From NCBI GenBank assembly GCA_044371425.1, contig JBILTR010000011.1:80655-144654 (forward strand): a stretch of 64,000 bases of DNA, read 5' to 3'. The DNA is from JBEISR01 sp044371425 (lineage in GTDB: Bacteria > Planctomycetota > Planctomycetia > Pirellulales > Pirellulaceae). The position numbers were made by a program, and so were the translations under genes. Below are positions 55,958-64,000 of the stretch, in pieces. The notes under the pieces are model-generated. The model was not told where the DNA came from, did no database searches, and saw nothing but the letters and a program-made list of their open reading frames with translations. The first letter of the stretch is position 1. The number at the start of each line of letters is the position of its first letter.

Positions 55958-58900
55958 ATGAGACCGTCGTCCGGATTACCGATTTCCTACGTAAGCCTTG
56001 AATCACTATATCATGCCTACCGAAAGGCCAAGGTAGATGTATGTACCGACAAGAACCAACCACGGGCTCGTGCTTTTGTTGAATTCGAAGTCGACCTTTA
56101 CGCCAACTTGTTGCGATTACAAGAGCGACTTACCGAACCGGAAACGAACTGGTTCAGCGACCCTGCGTTCATCGGCACGTGTGGCTGCGTGCCGAAGTCT
56201 TGGGAAATAACACCTGTTGATACCAAAAGCGACAATAGCTTCATGGAGCCTCACTTCTTCGTTTCTGACCCTGAGACAGCTTGGGAACGTAAGCTCGACT
56301 CGGGTGATTTCACCGTGAAAGTTGAGTTTCGACCTATGGCGTTGTTCTCTGTAGACATGCACATTGTGTCGGCGTTATGGGTTAACCTCATTGGGCATTT
56401 CTTTGATGGCTGCCTGAGTGAACATGCGGCTGGCGCTCGCGTACGGAGGCTTAAGATACCAATAAATGGCTCACGAGTTGGCCAGTATCACATCGAGTCA
56501 TTGGGGACATTCCCCCCTTATTTCACGGCATATAAGAAGTGGCGAGACGATGGCATGCAAGCTATCCGTCGTGAGCTCACGGAAGGTAGAGGCGTCGTTG
56601 CAGTTACGATGGACCTAACAAGCTTTTATCACAACATAGATGCATCATTTTTACTGAACGAAGAATTTCTAACATCCGGGATTCGATTCAGAGAGGTATA
56701 CGGTCGGTCACTAACTGATGAAGAGGCACTCTTCACGCAACAACTCATCAAGTCCTTCGAAACCTGGAGCAAGAGTAAACCGGATTTCGACGAGTCGAGA
56801 CCCGTGGGCATTCCCGTTGGCCCGTCTGCTCCGAGAATAATTGCAAATGCTTTACTTGCGGAGTTTGACCGCGCGATCGTCGAAGAGCTAGAGCCCATCT
56901 ACTATTCACGCTATGTTGACGACATATTCTTGGTTCTACGTGACTCAGGAAAGTACAAGAAGGGCAGTGATGTATTCAATCGCCTTGAAAAACTCCTCGA
57001 TGGAAAAGTAAAAGTCAGCGGTTCGGATATCGCGCTCGACCTGCCATACGCGAAATCGAGCTGTCTTAAGTTTCAGGCGAAGAAACAGAGGATCTTCCTA
57101 CTGAAGGGGGAGGCTGGAGAGGACCTGCTCGATACAATCAAAGACCGCATCGACGAAGTTTCCAGCGAGTGGAGGCTGCTACCGGATCTTGATGAACTGG
57201 AAAAATCACCAGCCGCGAAAGTCCTATCGTCAAGTCGGATTCCTAGCGAGGAAGCAAACACGTTGCGAAAGGCAGACGACTTGTCACTAAACCGTTTGAG
57301 TTTCTCGATACTGTTACGATTTTACAACCAGCTCCAACGAGATTTGCCGTCTAAGGAATGGAAGAAGGAACGAAATAGCTTTTTCCGCTTTGCTGAACGA
57401 CACGTTCTTTCGCCGCCAAAGATCTTCGACTTGAGCAACTATATTCCGTCACTCATTTCCCTTGCTGTCGCTTGCCGCGATTGGCGTAGCGCATTACGAC
57501 TTTTGAGAAGGGTCAAGCGATCATTCGAATCAATTGAGTCCCACACTTCAAGCGAAAATGAGAGTCAATGGAATTGCTTCAAGCTTCTTTTGTCGCTTAG
57601 CATTGAACAAGCCGTGGTAACATCTTTTCCGATCAGTGGCGTTTCGGTGGACGATGAAAAGCAGTGCGGAAAGTTAATCGAGGAGACACTTGGATTTGGT
57701 GGTCGCGACATTCCCGATGAGTTGCCGTCGTTTAGGCTGCGTGCCCAAGAGTATTTTTGGACGGATTTGAGTCGAGTGCCGTTCAAAGACGCGATGCTAG
57801 GCCTTTGTGATTTTCCCCCATTCCCGTTTGGAGATTGGGAAGGGGAGTTAAGCGAGATTGAGAATTCAAGGTTACGGACAATTCAGACGTTCCTCCCCGA
57901 ATTCTCAAGCCCAAATACTGTCGGCAGGGAGAGGCCATTGCTGTTTCCGACTCGGCCATTTTCAGTGTCAGAAATCACAGAGGTCGATCAAAAATGCGTC
58001 ACCGATATGGATAGGTTGCATGACTTGGCGTGGGCGTTACGCGGAGCGTGGCTAAAGCCTCTCGATCAGGAAGAGAGTTCGGACAAGTCTGCGCCTCTCA
58101 CGATAGGAAAGACGCAGAAACTTGCGAAGCCAAGAATTGCATTAACAAGCCATACAGTTTCAGACGCGAGTTGGTCCTGCGCTGCAGCTGGAAAGCCAAA
58201 TCTTGGTACTAAACGCTACACGGCGCTCGTGAAGCTAACGAATGCGATTTTGAAGTCCTCAGTTAAGCCAGATTACGTACTTTTCCCTGAACTCTCTATT
58301 CCGCGCAAGTGGCTTCCTAGCGTATCAAGAAAACTTAAATCTGCCGGGATTTCGATGATCGCAGGGGTCGAATACGAGCGGATATCTATCGGAACTCCAT
58401 CGAAGACTTACGTGACCAACGAAGCCTATTTATACCTGATGGATGACAGATTTGGGTACCGAGAGCAGTGCGTTGTAAAGCAACGCAAGGGGTTTGCTGC
58501 GTACCACGAACGAGAAGAGCTCCGGCACAAGTTTGGCCTTGAGCTGGCCCCCCTTGACCCAGCGAAATGCGAAAAGCGGGTAATCAATCACTTTGGCCAC
58601 TGCTTTGGCTTGTTGATTTGCAGTGAATTGACTGACATACGATTTCGCGAAAAGTTCCGAGGAAACATAGATAGCTTGTTTATCCTTAGTTGGAACCAGG
58701 ATCTCGAATCTTTTGCTGCGTTAGTCGATTCTGCCTCCCTTGATCTTCACTGCTTCGTAAGTCTTGTGAACAATCGGCGGTTCGGAGACAGCCGGGTCAG
58801 AGTGCCCTACAAAAAGCAATGGCGAAGGGACTTGGTTCGGGTCAAAGGAGGCCTAGAGGACTACTTTGTCACCACTGAATTAGACCTTACTGAGCTTCGG

Positions 58901-59014
58901 CAGTTCCAAAGCCATGCAGAGCCTCCACTTGGCGAATTGGCAGCGTTCAAGCCATTTCCAGAGGGATTTCTCATCTCAGATAATCGAAAGGAAGTGCCCG
59001 GAAGTCCCAGTTAG
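55958..59014 (+). CDS. Defence-associated reverse transcriptase with C-terminal nitrilase domain (DRT1-like, UG1/UG5)
   Basis: The 1,018-residue protein has an RT domain. Motif A is in VAVTMDLTSFYHNID (~214-228), motif B in RPVGIPVGPSAPRIIANALL (~282-300), and motif C in YSRYVDDIFLVLR with the catalytic YVDD (~318). The helical middle carries no named domain. Residues ~735-1000 are a carbon-nitrogen hydrolase: DYVLFPELSIP supplies Glu (~778), VVKQRKG the Lys and LLICSELTD the Cys (~888). All three catalytic positions are kept. An RT joined to a nitrilase defines the UG1/UG5 groups of unknown-group RTs; UG1 is the known antiphage system DRT type 1. Its base composition is lower in GC than the chromosome. 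Confidence 0.87.
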   Translation: MRPSSGLPISYVSLESLYHAYRKAKVDVCTDKNQPRARAFVEFEVDLYANLLRLQERLTEPETNWFSDPAFIGTCGCVPKSWEITPVDTKSDNSFMEPHFFVSDPETAWERKLDSGDFTVKVEFRPMALFSVDMHIVSALWVNLIGHFFDGCLSEHAAGARVRRLKIPINGSRVGQYHIESLGTFPPYFTAYKKWRDDGMQAIRRELTEGRGVVAVTMDLTSFYHNIDASFLLNEEFLTSGIRFREVYGRSLTDEEALFTQQLIKSFETWSKSKPDFDESRPVGIPVGPSAPRIIANALLAEFDRAIVEELEPIYYSRYVDDIFLVLRDSGKYKKGSDVFNRLEKLLDGKVKVSGSDIALDLPYAKSSCLKFQAKKQRIFLLKGEAGEDLLDTIKDRIDEVSSEWRLLPDLDELEKSPAAKVLSSSRIPSEEANTLRKADDLSLNRLSFSILLRFYNQLQRDLPSKEWKKERNSFFRFAERHVLSPPKIFDLSNYIPSLISLAVACRDWRSALRLLRRVKRSFESIESHTSSENESQWNCFKLLLSLSIEQAVVTSFPISGVSVDDEKQCGKLIEETLGFGGRDIPDELPSFRLRAQEYFWTDLSRVPFKDAMLGLCDFPPFPFGDWEGELSEIENSRLRTIQTFLPEFSSPNTVGRERPLLFPTRPFSVSEITEVDQKCVTDMDRLHDLAWALRGAWLKPLDQEESSDKSAPLTIGKTQKLAKPRIALTSHTVSDASWSCAAAGKPNLGTKRYTALVKLTNAILKSSVKPDYVLFPELSIPRKWLPSVSRKLKSAGISMIAGVEYERISIGTPSKTYVTNEAYLYLMDDRFGYREQCVVKQRKGFAAYHEREELRHKFGLELAPLDPAKCEKRVINHFGHCFGLLICSELTDIRFREKFRGNIDSLFILSWNQDLESFAALVDSASLDLHCFVSLVNNRRFGDSRVRVPYKKQWRRDLVRVKGGLEDYFVTTELDLTELRQFQSHAEPPLGELAAFKPFPEGFLISDNRKEVPGSPS

Positions 59015-59211
59015 CGGGAACGCGAAACCTGTTCGTCTAGTGCAGCAGATCACCCGAATCGGCTAAAGCACCTCATCCAGTAACTGCCAGCAACTGCTAC
59101 AATCCTGCTGGGTCACTTCGTCTGAGTATCGTCGCATGGAATTGGGCCGAACTATGTCTACCTCTCTCGAAACTCTGCGGACCCTTGATGAGCTCTCAGG
59201 GTAGCTCGCTA
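59015..59211. other. Gap between RT gene and IS66 relic
   Basis: These 197 bp hold no gene I can support. A short run of bases at about 59150-59210 has GAGCTCTCAGG-type sequence without clear pairing. Confidence 0.3.
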
Positions 59212-59640
59212 GTGAGCGTACGGAGAAATAAAGGTTGACGGGGATGGGATACTGCTGGCTTTCTTGTCAGCGGAGAACCAGCCATGCCTCGATGTCGCTT
59301 CCAGCCAGATCAGTGGGCGCAGTGGATTCAGGATCATTCAGTCAGCAACCTCTCCGTCGCTGACTTCTGCGCCATTCACTAGCTCCCCGTCCACTCCTTC
59401 TACTTCTGGCGCCGGAACCTGGCGAGTCATTCCAAGCCGATGAAACGGAAGAGTCTCGCGGATGCCAGGCTTGCCGAGAACGCCCTGCAGTTCATTCCGC
59501 TGCGGCTGCAGGGAGTGACACCCGAAGTAACGGTCGATCTGCCGGGCGGCTTGGTACTTCACATCCCTACCGATCCCATGACTCTTCAGCCTGTTCTCCA
59601 GGTTCTGATCCAGTTGGGGGCTACCGTGGGAGTGCGATCA
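59212..59640 (+). mobile_element. IS66-family relic (left end and orf1 part)
   Basis: GTGAGCGTACGG at 59212 resembles the GTAAGCG-type terminal repeat of IS66 elements. About 70 bp inward lies a decayed orf1/tnpA-like gene. The right end, orf2 and the transposase are not in the window, so the right border is set by the end of recognisable similarity. Confidence 0.55.
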
Positions 59641-59877
59641 GAAGGGTCGTTCGGCGCGGACCCCGAGTCATCGGGCATAAGCATGGTGCTTCCCCCTTTA
59701 AGTGCTAGAGATGAACTTAGACGACACTCGGAGACAGGTGAAAAAATGCGGAGACACGCATTGAGTCTCCTCAAATTGTCCTCTGATCCGCCCAAGTCCC
59801 GGTTGCGAGGGTTGCAGCTGGAAAAGAATCGAGCTGGCTCAACGTCCGTTTATGTGGTTTTGGGGACGGAGCTTTAA
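59284..59877 (+). pseudogene. IS66 Orf1-like gene with an in-frame amber codon and a foreign tail
   Basis: From the ATG at 59284 the frame reads MPRCRFQPDQWAQWIQDHSV and on to SNLSVADFCAIH, where TAG occurs at 59380. The same frame continues with LPVHSFYFWRRNLA and, after the ATG at 59440, RLAENALQFIPLRLQGVTPE and VTVDLPGGLVLHIP. This is the order in IS66 Orf1 accessory proteins. Similarity ends near LIQLGATVG (about 59620). The remaining ~85 residues to 59877 have no such similarity. With the stop codon it is not functional as Orf1. The part from 59440 remains a 145-codon open frame. Confidence 0.65.
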
Positions 59878-59913
59878 GACAAACTTTACTCTAAAGCGTC
59901 TGGTTTCCCAGCG

Positions 59914-62460
59914 TCAATCAAAATTTTGGAAATCCAAAAACTTTGTTTTTCTATCAACTTGATCCGCTGCTGGCCGGCGGGTGGAGAGGAGGGCGGGCAT
60001 GCCAATGAGGTTGGCGAGGAGCCCTAGGCCCATGGTGATGGAGGCCATCTGCCCAAAACTGGCTGTCGGCCGAAAGTCGCTGGTTAACAGCGACGAAAAT
60101 CCTATCACCAGCGCCGCCGTCGCGGCAATCGAGGCAGGTCCAACCGCCATCTGACACCGCTCAATCGACTCCCGTTCGCTCGCACCCCCGTCGCGATGGC
60201 GCCTCCAGGCCATCAAGTAGTGAATCGCCGAGTCAATCGATAGACCAAGCGAGACCGAGGCAATCAAGGCGGCTCCCAAGTCGGTCTTCCATCCCAGCCA
60301 TGCATACGTCCCCACCAACACAATCGCTGGCAACGCATGCAGCGCCATCGACACCAACGCCCAGCTCAATCGTCCCGTCGACCACCACAACACCAAAATA
60401 ATCCCCAGCATCGCGCTCCCAAAACATTTCCACTGGTCCTGCAGCAGGCTCTCCACCAAATGCTGCACTAGCACATAATGCCCCGTCGCCGATCCCTTCG
60501 ATGACTCCGTCCCAAACGGCCTCCGCCACTCCGGCAGCTCGGTGGTCCGCTCCAACTCCCCCTCCACCGCATCGATCAGCGCGCGGCGCTGACGAGCCGA
60601 TAGTCCCTCGGGCGATCGCAGCTGGATCCTCAGCCACCCCGGCTGCTCCCCCTTCGGCTCCCGTTTGCTCCACAACGACCCAATCAGCTCCGGAAATAGC
60701 GCCCTGGCCGCCTCCCACCGCGCCTGCACCGGTAGCCACGCCGTCACTGCCCCTAGCGCACCGGAATCCTTCAGCAAACGATCGAGGTCGATCAGGCTAA
60801 GCACCTTGCCAATCGCCGGCTGGTCCAATCCTTCAATCCGAATCGCCGTCAGCCGCTGCTGAAAGCCGCTCACCTGATCCACCCACTTGGCGTCGATCGC
60901 ATCCGGCAGCGGCAGCTGGATATCCCACAGACCGGCTCCCCCCAAGTCGCGATCAACCCGCTGGAACGCCTGCACCATCGGTAGATCGGGATCGAAGTTC
61001 CTCAGGAAATCAGTCTCCGACTCCAACCACCTCAGCCCCACCGTCGACACCACCAGCACCAAAGCCCCAAGGGCGGCCAGCAAATATCGCCAGCGACCAG
61101 ACCAGTCGGCCACCGCCATCAGCCATCGCTGCAGGATGCCGCTTCCGAGCGCTGTTTCATCGGTGCGTTTTTCCTTGCTGCTGTCCGGGAGCGGCCACTG
61201 CCAGCCACCTGGGGCCAAGGCGGGAGCGATCAAGAAGATCCCGGCCACCACCACCGCGCAGGCGACTCCCATCATCAGGCCATAATCGCGCACGGGAGCG
61301 ACGGTGGAGAAGGCCAGCGACCCAAAGCCGACGATGTCGGTTAGCCCCGCCAGCAGCATCGGCTTCCAAAGCCGCCCCAGCGACTGGCGAAGCGCTTGCC
61401 TGGCCGATACGCCGCTGCGCCGCGTCTGCTGGGCATCGACGATCCAGTGGGTGATCGTCGCCGTGGCAACAATCGACACAATCGCTCCCAGCATGCTGGA
61501 GACCATCGACAGCTGGAACCCCAGCCCCGCCAGCAACCCGCGCGTCACCAGCATCGACCAGAGAATCACCAGGCACGCCGTCACCGTCCAGCGAATCGAA
61601 CGAAAGAGAAATCCAAGCACCAGGCCAACCCAGAACGTCACGCTCCAGGTCAGCCGCTGCCCATCCCGCTCAATCAGATCAAATCCCTCCTCCACCAACA
61701 CCGGCTCCCCCACCAACCCCACAAACGACAAGGGAGCGGCGGAGCCATCTGTGGGCTGCGGCAGAGCCGCATCCGATTTCATTTGAGCCAAAAGCTGGCT
61801 TGTCGAAGTTTGACGCTTGGGGTCCAGCAAGGCGACGACGGCGACGATGGGACTGCCGCGGCGATGGGTGTAGCCATCGAATAGCCCGAGGACCGCCTGA
61901 GCTAGCTTGCTGTCGCTGGTGAGGGACTGGCCCAGCAGGGCAGGGGAGTCGGCAGGGGTGGCGGAAGATTTTGCTTGAGGCTTTTCGAGTCGACCGATCC
62001 ACTGGTCCAGCATCGCCAGGTCGACCACCGCCTGGACGCCGTCGATGGCGCGCCATCGCTGAGCGATCGCATCGAGCTGCTGGAGCGGCGCAGGGTTTTT
62101 CTGCACTGGGTTCTTTTGCACTGGGTTCTTTTGATCTGGCTTGCCTGGGCTTGGACTTTGCCAAAGCTGCGGGGCTTCGAAGATGCCGAGGACCGCTTCG
62201 TTGCCGCCGAAGCGAGTTTTCAGCGACTGGAAGTCGCGCAGTAGCGGCGAGTCGCCGCGGAACATCGCCTCCAGATCATGCTCCATCCGCCATTGCCGCT
62301 GGGCGGGATAGGCGATCGCTGCAGCGATCATGGCGATCGCCAGCAGAATCCACCGGCTATCCATCCAGCGATCGATCCAGGAAGTTGGCGGTTGCAGCTG
62401 CGGTGAGTCCGCCTCGGAATGCTTCATCGCAGTCGATGCCTCTTCGAGCGGATGGTCCAC
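59914..62460 (-). CDS. RND/MMPL-family membrane transporter
   Basis: The 848-residue product has the RND layout: one N-terminal helix (WILLAIAMIAAAIAYP), a large periplasmic loop starting EHDLEAMFRGDSPLLRDF, five helices with a sterol-sensing-domain-like arrangement, then a second loop and five more helices. The second half repeats the first, with FLRNFDPDLPMVQAFQRVDRDLGG and SVSLGLSIDSAIHYLMAW. Typical substrates are lipids or hopanoids, and the C-terminal half resembles predicted RND exporters. GTG at 62460 or ATG at 62427 may start it. A QKNPV repeat (three copies, about 62094-62130) sits in the first loop. It is separate from the adjacent mobile sequences. Confidence 0.8.
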   Translation of the reverse strand: MDHPLEEASTAMKHSEADSPQLQPPTSWIDRWMDSRWILLAIAMIAAAIAYPAQRQWRMEHDLEAMFRGDSPLLRDFQSLKTRFGGNEAVLGIFEAPQLWQSPSPGKPDQKNPVQKNPVQKNPAPLQQLDAIAQRWRAIDGVQAVVDLAMLDQWIGRLEKPQAKSSATPADSPALLGQSLTSDSKLAQAVLGLFDGYTHRRGSPIVAVVALLDPKRQTSTSQLLAQMKSDAALPQPTDGSAAPLSFVGLVGEPVLVEEGFDLIERDGQRLTWSVTFWVGLVLGFLFRSIRWTVTACLVILWSMLVTRGLLAGLGFQLSMVSSMLGAIVSIVATATITHWIVDAQQTRRSGVSARQALRQSLGRLWKPMLLAGLTDIVGFGSLAFSTVAPVRDYGLMMGVACAVVVAGIFLIAPALAPGGWQWPLPDSSKEKRTDETALGSGILQRWLMAVADWSGRWRYLLAALGALVLVVSTVGLRWLESETDFLRNFDPDLPMVQAFQRVDRDLGGAGLWDIQLPLPDAIDAKWVDQVSGFQQRLTAIRIEGLDQPAIGKVLSLIDLDRLLKDSGALGAVTAWLPVQARWEAARALFPELIGSLWSKREPKGEQPGWLRIQLRSPEGLSARQRRALIDAVEGELERTTELPEWRRPFGTESSKGSATGHYVLVQHLVESLLQDQWKCFGSAMLGIILVLWWSTGRLSWALVSMALHALPAIVLVGTYAWLGWKTDLGAALIASVSLGLSIDSAIHYLMAWRRHRDGGASERESIERCQMAVGPASIAATAALVIGFSSLLTSDFRPTASFGQMASITMGLGLLANLIGMPALLSTRRPAADQVDRKTKFLDFQNFD

Positions 62461-62543
62461 CGAAGGGTTTTGGCCCTTGCGGTGCGATTGGGAAGATGAC
62501 AGCCCGTTGTCCTCCTCCCAAGGGGACGGGGAGCTTCATTTTA

Positions 62544-62634
62544 CACCCTCCCCGCTCGTTCCTCGCGACCCTCCCAGGGGGAGGGTGAAGTTGCCTTGCG
62601 ACTTTGATGTGGGGGAGGGTGAGTTTGTTTGGTG
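62544..62634 (+). repeat. CCCTCCC-hairpin repeat, copy 1
   Basis: It contains ACCCTCCCC, GCTCGTTCCTCGCGACCC and the hairpin ACCCTCCC-cag-GGGGAGGGT, then a G-rich tail GATGTGGGGGAGGGTGAG. The same block returns at 62771 and 63874. Confidence 0.8.
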
Positions 62635-62699
62635 ACTTTGATGTGAGGGGTGGGTGAGTTTGTTTGGTGACTCTGTTATGGGGTATGGGCTAGGTCGGC

Positions 62700-62760
62700 T
62701 TATTTACCCTCCCTCAGGGAGGGTCGCTGAGGAGGAACGACGAAGCGGGGAGGGCTGGCA
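62700..62760 (-). repeat. CCCTCCC-hairpin repeat, inverted copy
   Basis: The reverse complement has CCCTCCCCGCTTCGTCGTTC and GCGACCCTCCCTGAGGGAGG, matching the other copies with a few changes. It lies between copies 1 and 3. Confidence 0.7.
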
Positions 62761-62770
62761 GAATTTACTT

Positions 62771-62890
62771 TTGCCCCGGCATGTTCTGAGGTGAGCTAGA
62801 GCGGAGGAAAAAGACCCTCCCCGCTCGTTCCTCGCGACCCTCCCAGGGGGAGGGTGAAGTTGGAATGCGACTTTGCTGTGGGGGGTGAAG
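62771..62890 (+). repeat. CCCTCCC-hairpin repeat, left direct repeat of the PIN cassette
   Basis: Starts with TTGCCCCGGCATGTTCTGAG and runs through the CCCTCCC hairpin to GAATGCGACTTTGCTGTGGG. It is nearly identical to the copy at 63874-64000, over about 115 bp. Confidence 0.88.
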
Positions 62891-63023
62891 TCATTGTTCG
62901 TGCTTCAGGAGGATTTACTCGTACTCGAAAGAACGCAGATGACCGAGGGGATCGTGTCGATCTTAGCTCGGTTGAGCCAACGAACAGAAGTGGCTGCCGA
63001 GGGATCGATCGAGAACGAATACC

Positions 63024-63049
63024 GTCCGCCGCGGCGGACTGAGTACAAT
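63024..63049 (+). promoter_or_regulatory. Palindrome and -10 element before the PIN-domain operon
   Basis: GTCCGCCGCGGCGGAC at 63024-63039 is a perfect 16-bp palindrome. TACAAT follows at 63044-63049. The palindrome sits where the -35/-10 spacer would be, so a regulator bound there would block a promoter. No good -35 is visible. Confidence 0.45.
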
Positions 63050-63152
63050 CACGAAGCAAGGCTAGAGTGGATGGGTTGGTAGTTGAAGCCAACAGCGAGT
63101 TGATTGGGTGGGATAGGGTGCGGAGTCCTCGGGATTGGCGGCAGCAATTTTC

Positions 63153-63632
63153 ATGGCGATCTACTACATTGAAACGACAATACCAAGCTTCTACCACGAG
63201 GTCCGAATCGATCCCGTGATGGTGGCTCGACGCGACTGGACTCGACGTTGGTTTGACGCGGCGATCAAAACAGAGCGTGTCGTCACTAGCCCTGCGGTTT
63301 TGGCTGAACTAGAGAATGGCGACTTTCCTGGCCGCGAGCAGGCGATCCAGATGCTTGATTCGCTTGAACTACTCGCCATTAACTCGGCTGTGGCTGAAAT
63401 CGTCGAGGCGTACACGCGTCATCATCTAATGCCGCGTGATCCGTTGGGTGATGCACTCCACCTCGCAATTGCGTCGTATCATCGATGCGACTTCCTCGTC
63501 ACCTGGAACTGCCAACATCTGGCCAACGGACGAAAATTCGGTCACATCAGGAGACTCAATGGTATACTTGGACTGTATGTGCCTGAACTTGTAACGCCGA
63601 TGGAACTACTAGGCGAGGACTGGAACCAATGA
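63153..63632 (+). CDS. PIN-domain toxin-like protein (VapC-type)
   Basis: The 159-residue protein from ATG at 63153 has the PIN pattern: IYYIETTIPSFYHEV at the start, VTSPAVLAELENGDFPG, then DPLGDALHLAIASYHRCDFLVTWNCQHLAN. The acidic cluster (Glu of IET, Glu of AELE, Asp of GDALH, Asp of CDFLVTW) could form the metal site of an RNase. The first position is Glu instead of the usual Asp. PIN toxins cleave RNA and are held by an antitoxin. Here the toxin gene comes first, and its stop overlaps the next gene in ATGA. The pair is flanked by direct repeats. Confidence 0.75.
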   Translation: MAIYYIETTIPSFYHEVRIDPVMVARRDWTRRWFDAAIKTERVVTSPAVLAELENGDFPGREQAIQMLDSLELLAINSAVAEIVEAYTRHHLMPRDPLGDALHLAIASYHRCDFLVTWNCQHLANGRKFGHIRRLNGILGLYVPELVTPMELLGEDWNQ

Positions 63633-63859
63633 CTAGTCCGCCAATCTTGGACGAGATCCGACGCGTTCGGCATGCAATGTCCGCCGAAATGATGCATGAT
63701 GCGAGCAAGATCGTTGAGTACTTTGCCGCAATTCAAAGGCGGAACAATCGTCGTGTTGTGAATCTTGCCGATCAGGGCCCGTATGGTCGAACCAAGGTTT
63801 GCACCGAAGCCGACGATCAGCCGCAGTCTGATGGTAGCTCTACCCCGTCGGCAAGGTGA
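63629..63859 (+). CDS. Putative cognate antitoxin of the PIN-domain protein
   Basis: The 76-residue protein begins in an ATGA with the toxin stop. Its pattern (PPILDEIRRVRHAMSAEMMH, DASKIVEYFAAIQRRNNRRV, VNLADQ) matches the small proteins that usually sit just after PIN genes of this subtype, with helical N-terminus and basic RR-V motif. Role as antitoxin is inferred from position and small size. The last 25 residues look disordered. The following sequence is the right-hand copy of the CCCTCCC repeat. Confidence 0.6.
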   Translation: MTSPPILDEIRRVRHAMSAEMMHDASKIVEYFAAIQRRNNRRVVNLADQGPYGRTKVCTEADDQPQSDGSSTPSAR

Positions 63860-63873
63860 ATCCAAACGTTCGA

Positions 63874-64000
63874 TTGCCCCGGCATGTTCTGAGGTGGGCT
63901 AGAGCGAAAGAAAAAGACCCTCCCCGCTCGTTCCTCGCGACCCTCCCAGGGGGAGGGTGAAGTTGGAATGCGACTTTGATGTGAGGGGAGGGTGAGTTTG
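63874..64000 (+). repeat. CCCTCCC-hairpin repeat, right direct repeat of the PIN cassette (runs to the window edge)
   Basis: It repeats the 62771 copy with few changes: TTGCCCCGGCATGTTCTGAG, then GGGCTAGAGCGAAAG, the hairpin and GACTTTGATGTGAGGGGAGG. Its end is beyond the window. Confidence 0.88.

Larger units (their letters stand above)
62461..63152. other. Repeat-rich intergenic region upstream of the PIN-domain genes
   Basis: This 692-bp stretch holds three copies of the CCCTCCC-type repeat (62544-62634, the inverted 62700-62760, and 62771-62890), then the promoter region of the toxin gene. Short frames at 62854-63042 and 63042-63082 are open but show no family or ribosome-binding site. 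I do not call them. Confidence 0.6.

Noticed and set aside
62854..63082. Short plus-strand frames before the PIN gene
   Set aside because: They begin in the CCCTCCC repeat, lack ribosome-binding sites and end around the palindrome. More likely leader sequence.

Overview
The window looks like a chromosomal segment of a planctomycete, most likely of the Pirellulales. Pointers are the GC-rich coding sequence, a large beta-propeller/HEAT-like protein ending in a Pirellula-type cytochrome c domain, a tetraheme lipoprotein with a very long disordered N-terminus, a DUF1573 protein, a dockerin protein with the basic LExRxL-like N-terminal motif seen on many planctomycete surface proteins, and a prolyl-tRNA synthetase of the archaeal/eukaryotic-like type. 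This assignment is inferred from gene content only.

Region 1 (1-31.3 kb) is mostly ordinary chromosome. It holds the end of purU, an EEP-family phosphohydrolase, an S4 RNA-binding protein, an epimerase, a DUF885 hydrolase and a large cytochrome protein. On the minus strand follows a tightly overlapped operon [ispF-cysS fusion]-ruvC-ruvA. Then come proS, a DUF4416 protein, a WecA-like phosphosugar transferase, an O-antigen-ligase-like protein, a DUF1573 protein, the tetraheme lipoprotein and a threonine aldolase. After a shared convergent hairpin come minus-strand genes for a lipoprotein, a dockerin protein, a GT2 glycosyltransferase and cobalamin-dependent metH.

Region 2 (31.3-43.3 kb) has a proline-rich membrane protein, a CpsD-like ATPase with a changed Walker A, a 15 x 16-bp tandem array, an ExeA-like ATPase and hisN. 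A ~180-bp structured repeat array follows, with a ParDE-type toxin-antitoxin cassette lodged inside one repeat unit. Then come a CDF transporter, a small membrane protein whose end lies in another repeat family, an FGE-fold protein, a UbiA prenyltransferase and a GGDEF protein.

Region 3 (43.3-59.0 kb) is a defence-type accessory island bordered by dispersed ~126-bp repeats on the left and an IS66 relic on the right. Its main operon is a SNF2-like helicase, a DUF1156 DNA methylase, a Fic protein and a DUF499 ATPase. The first three genes are coupled by 4-nt overlaps at non-ATG starts, and an inverted repeat with three TAGGTAC boxes precedes the ATPase gene. Next are a secreted-protein gene truncated by an internally deleted IS3-type element and an RT-nitrilase fusion of the DRT1/UG1-UG5 kind.

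Region 4 (59.2-64 kb) has the IS66 relic, an RND/MMPL transporter and a toxin-first PIN-domain pair flanked by ~115-bp direct repeats. No rRNA, tRNA or CRISPR array was recognised.
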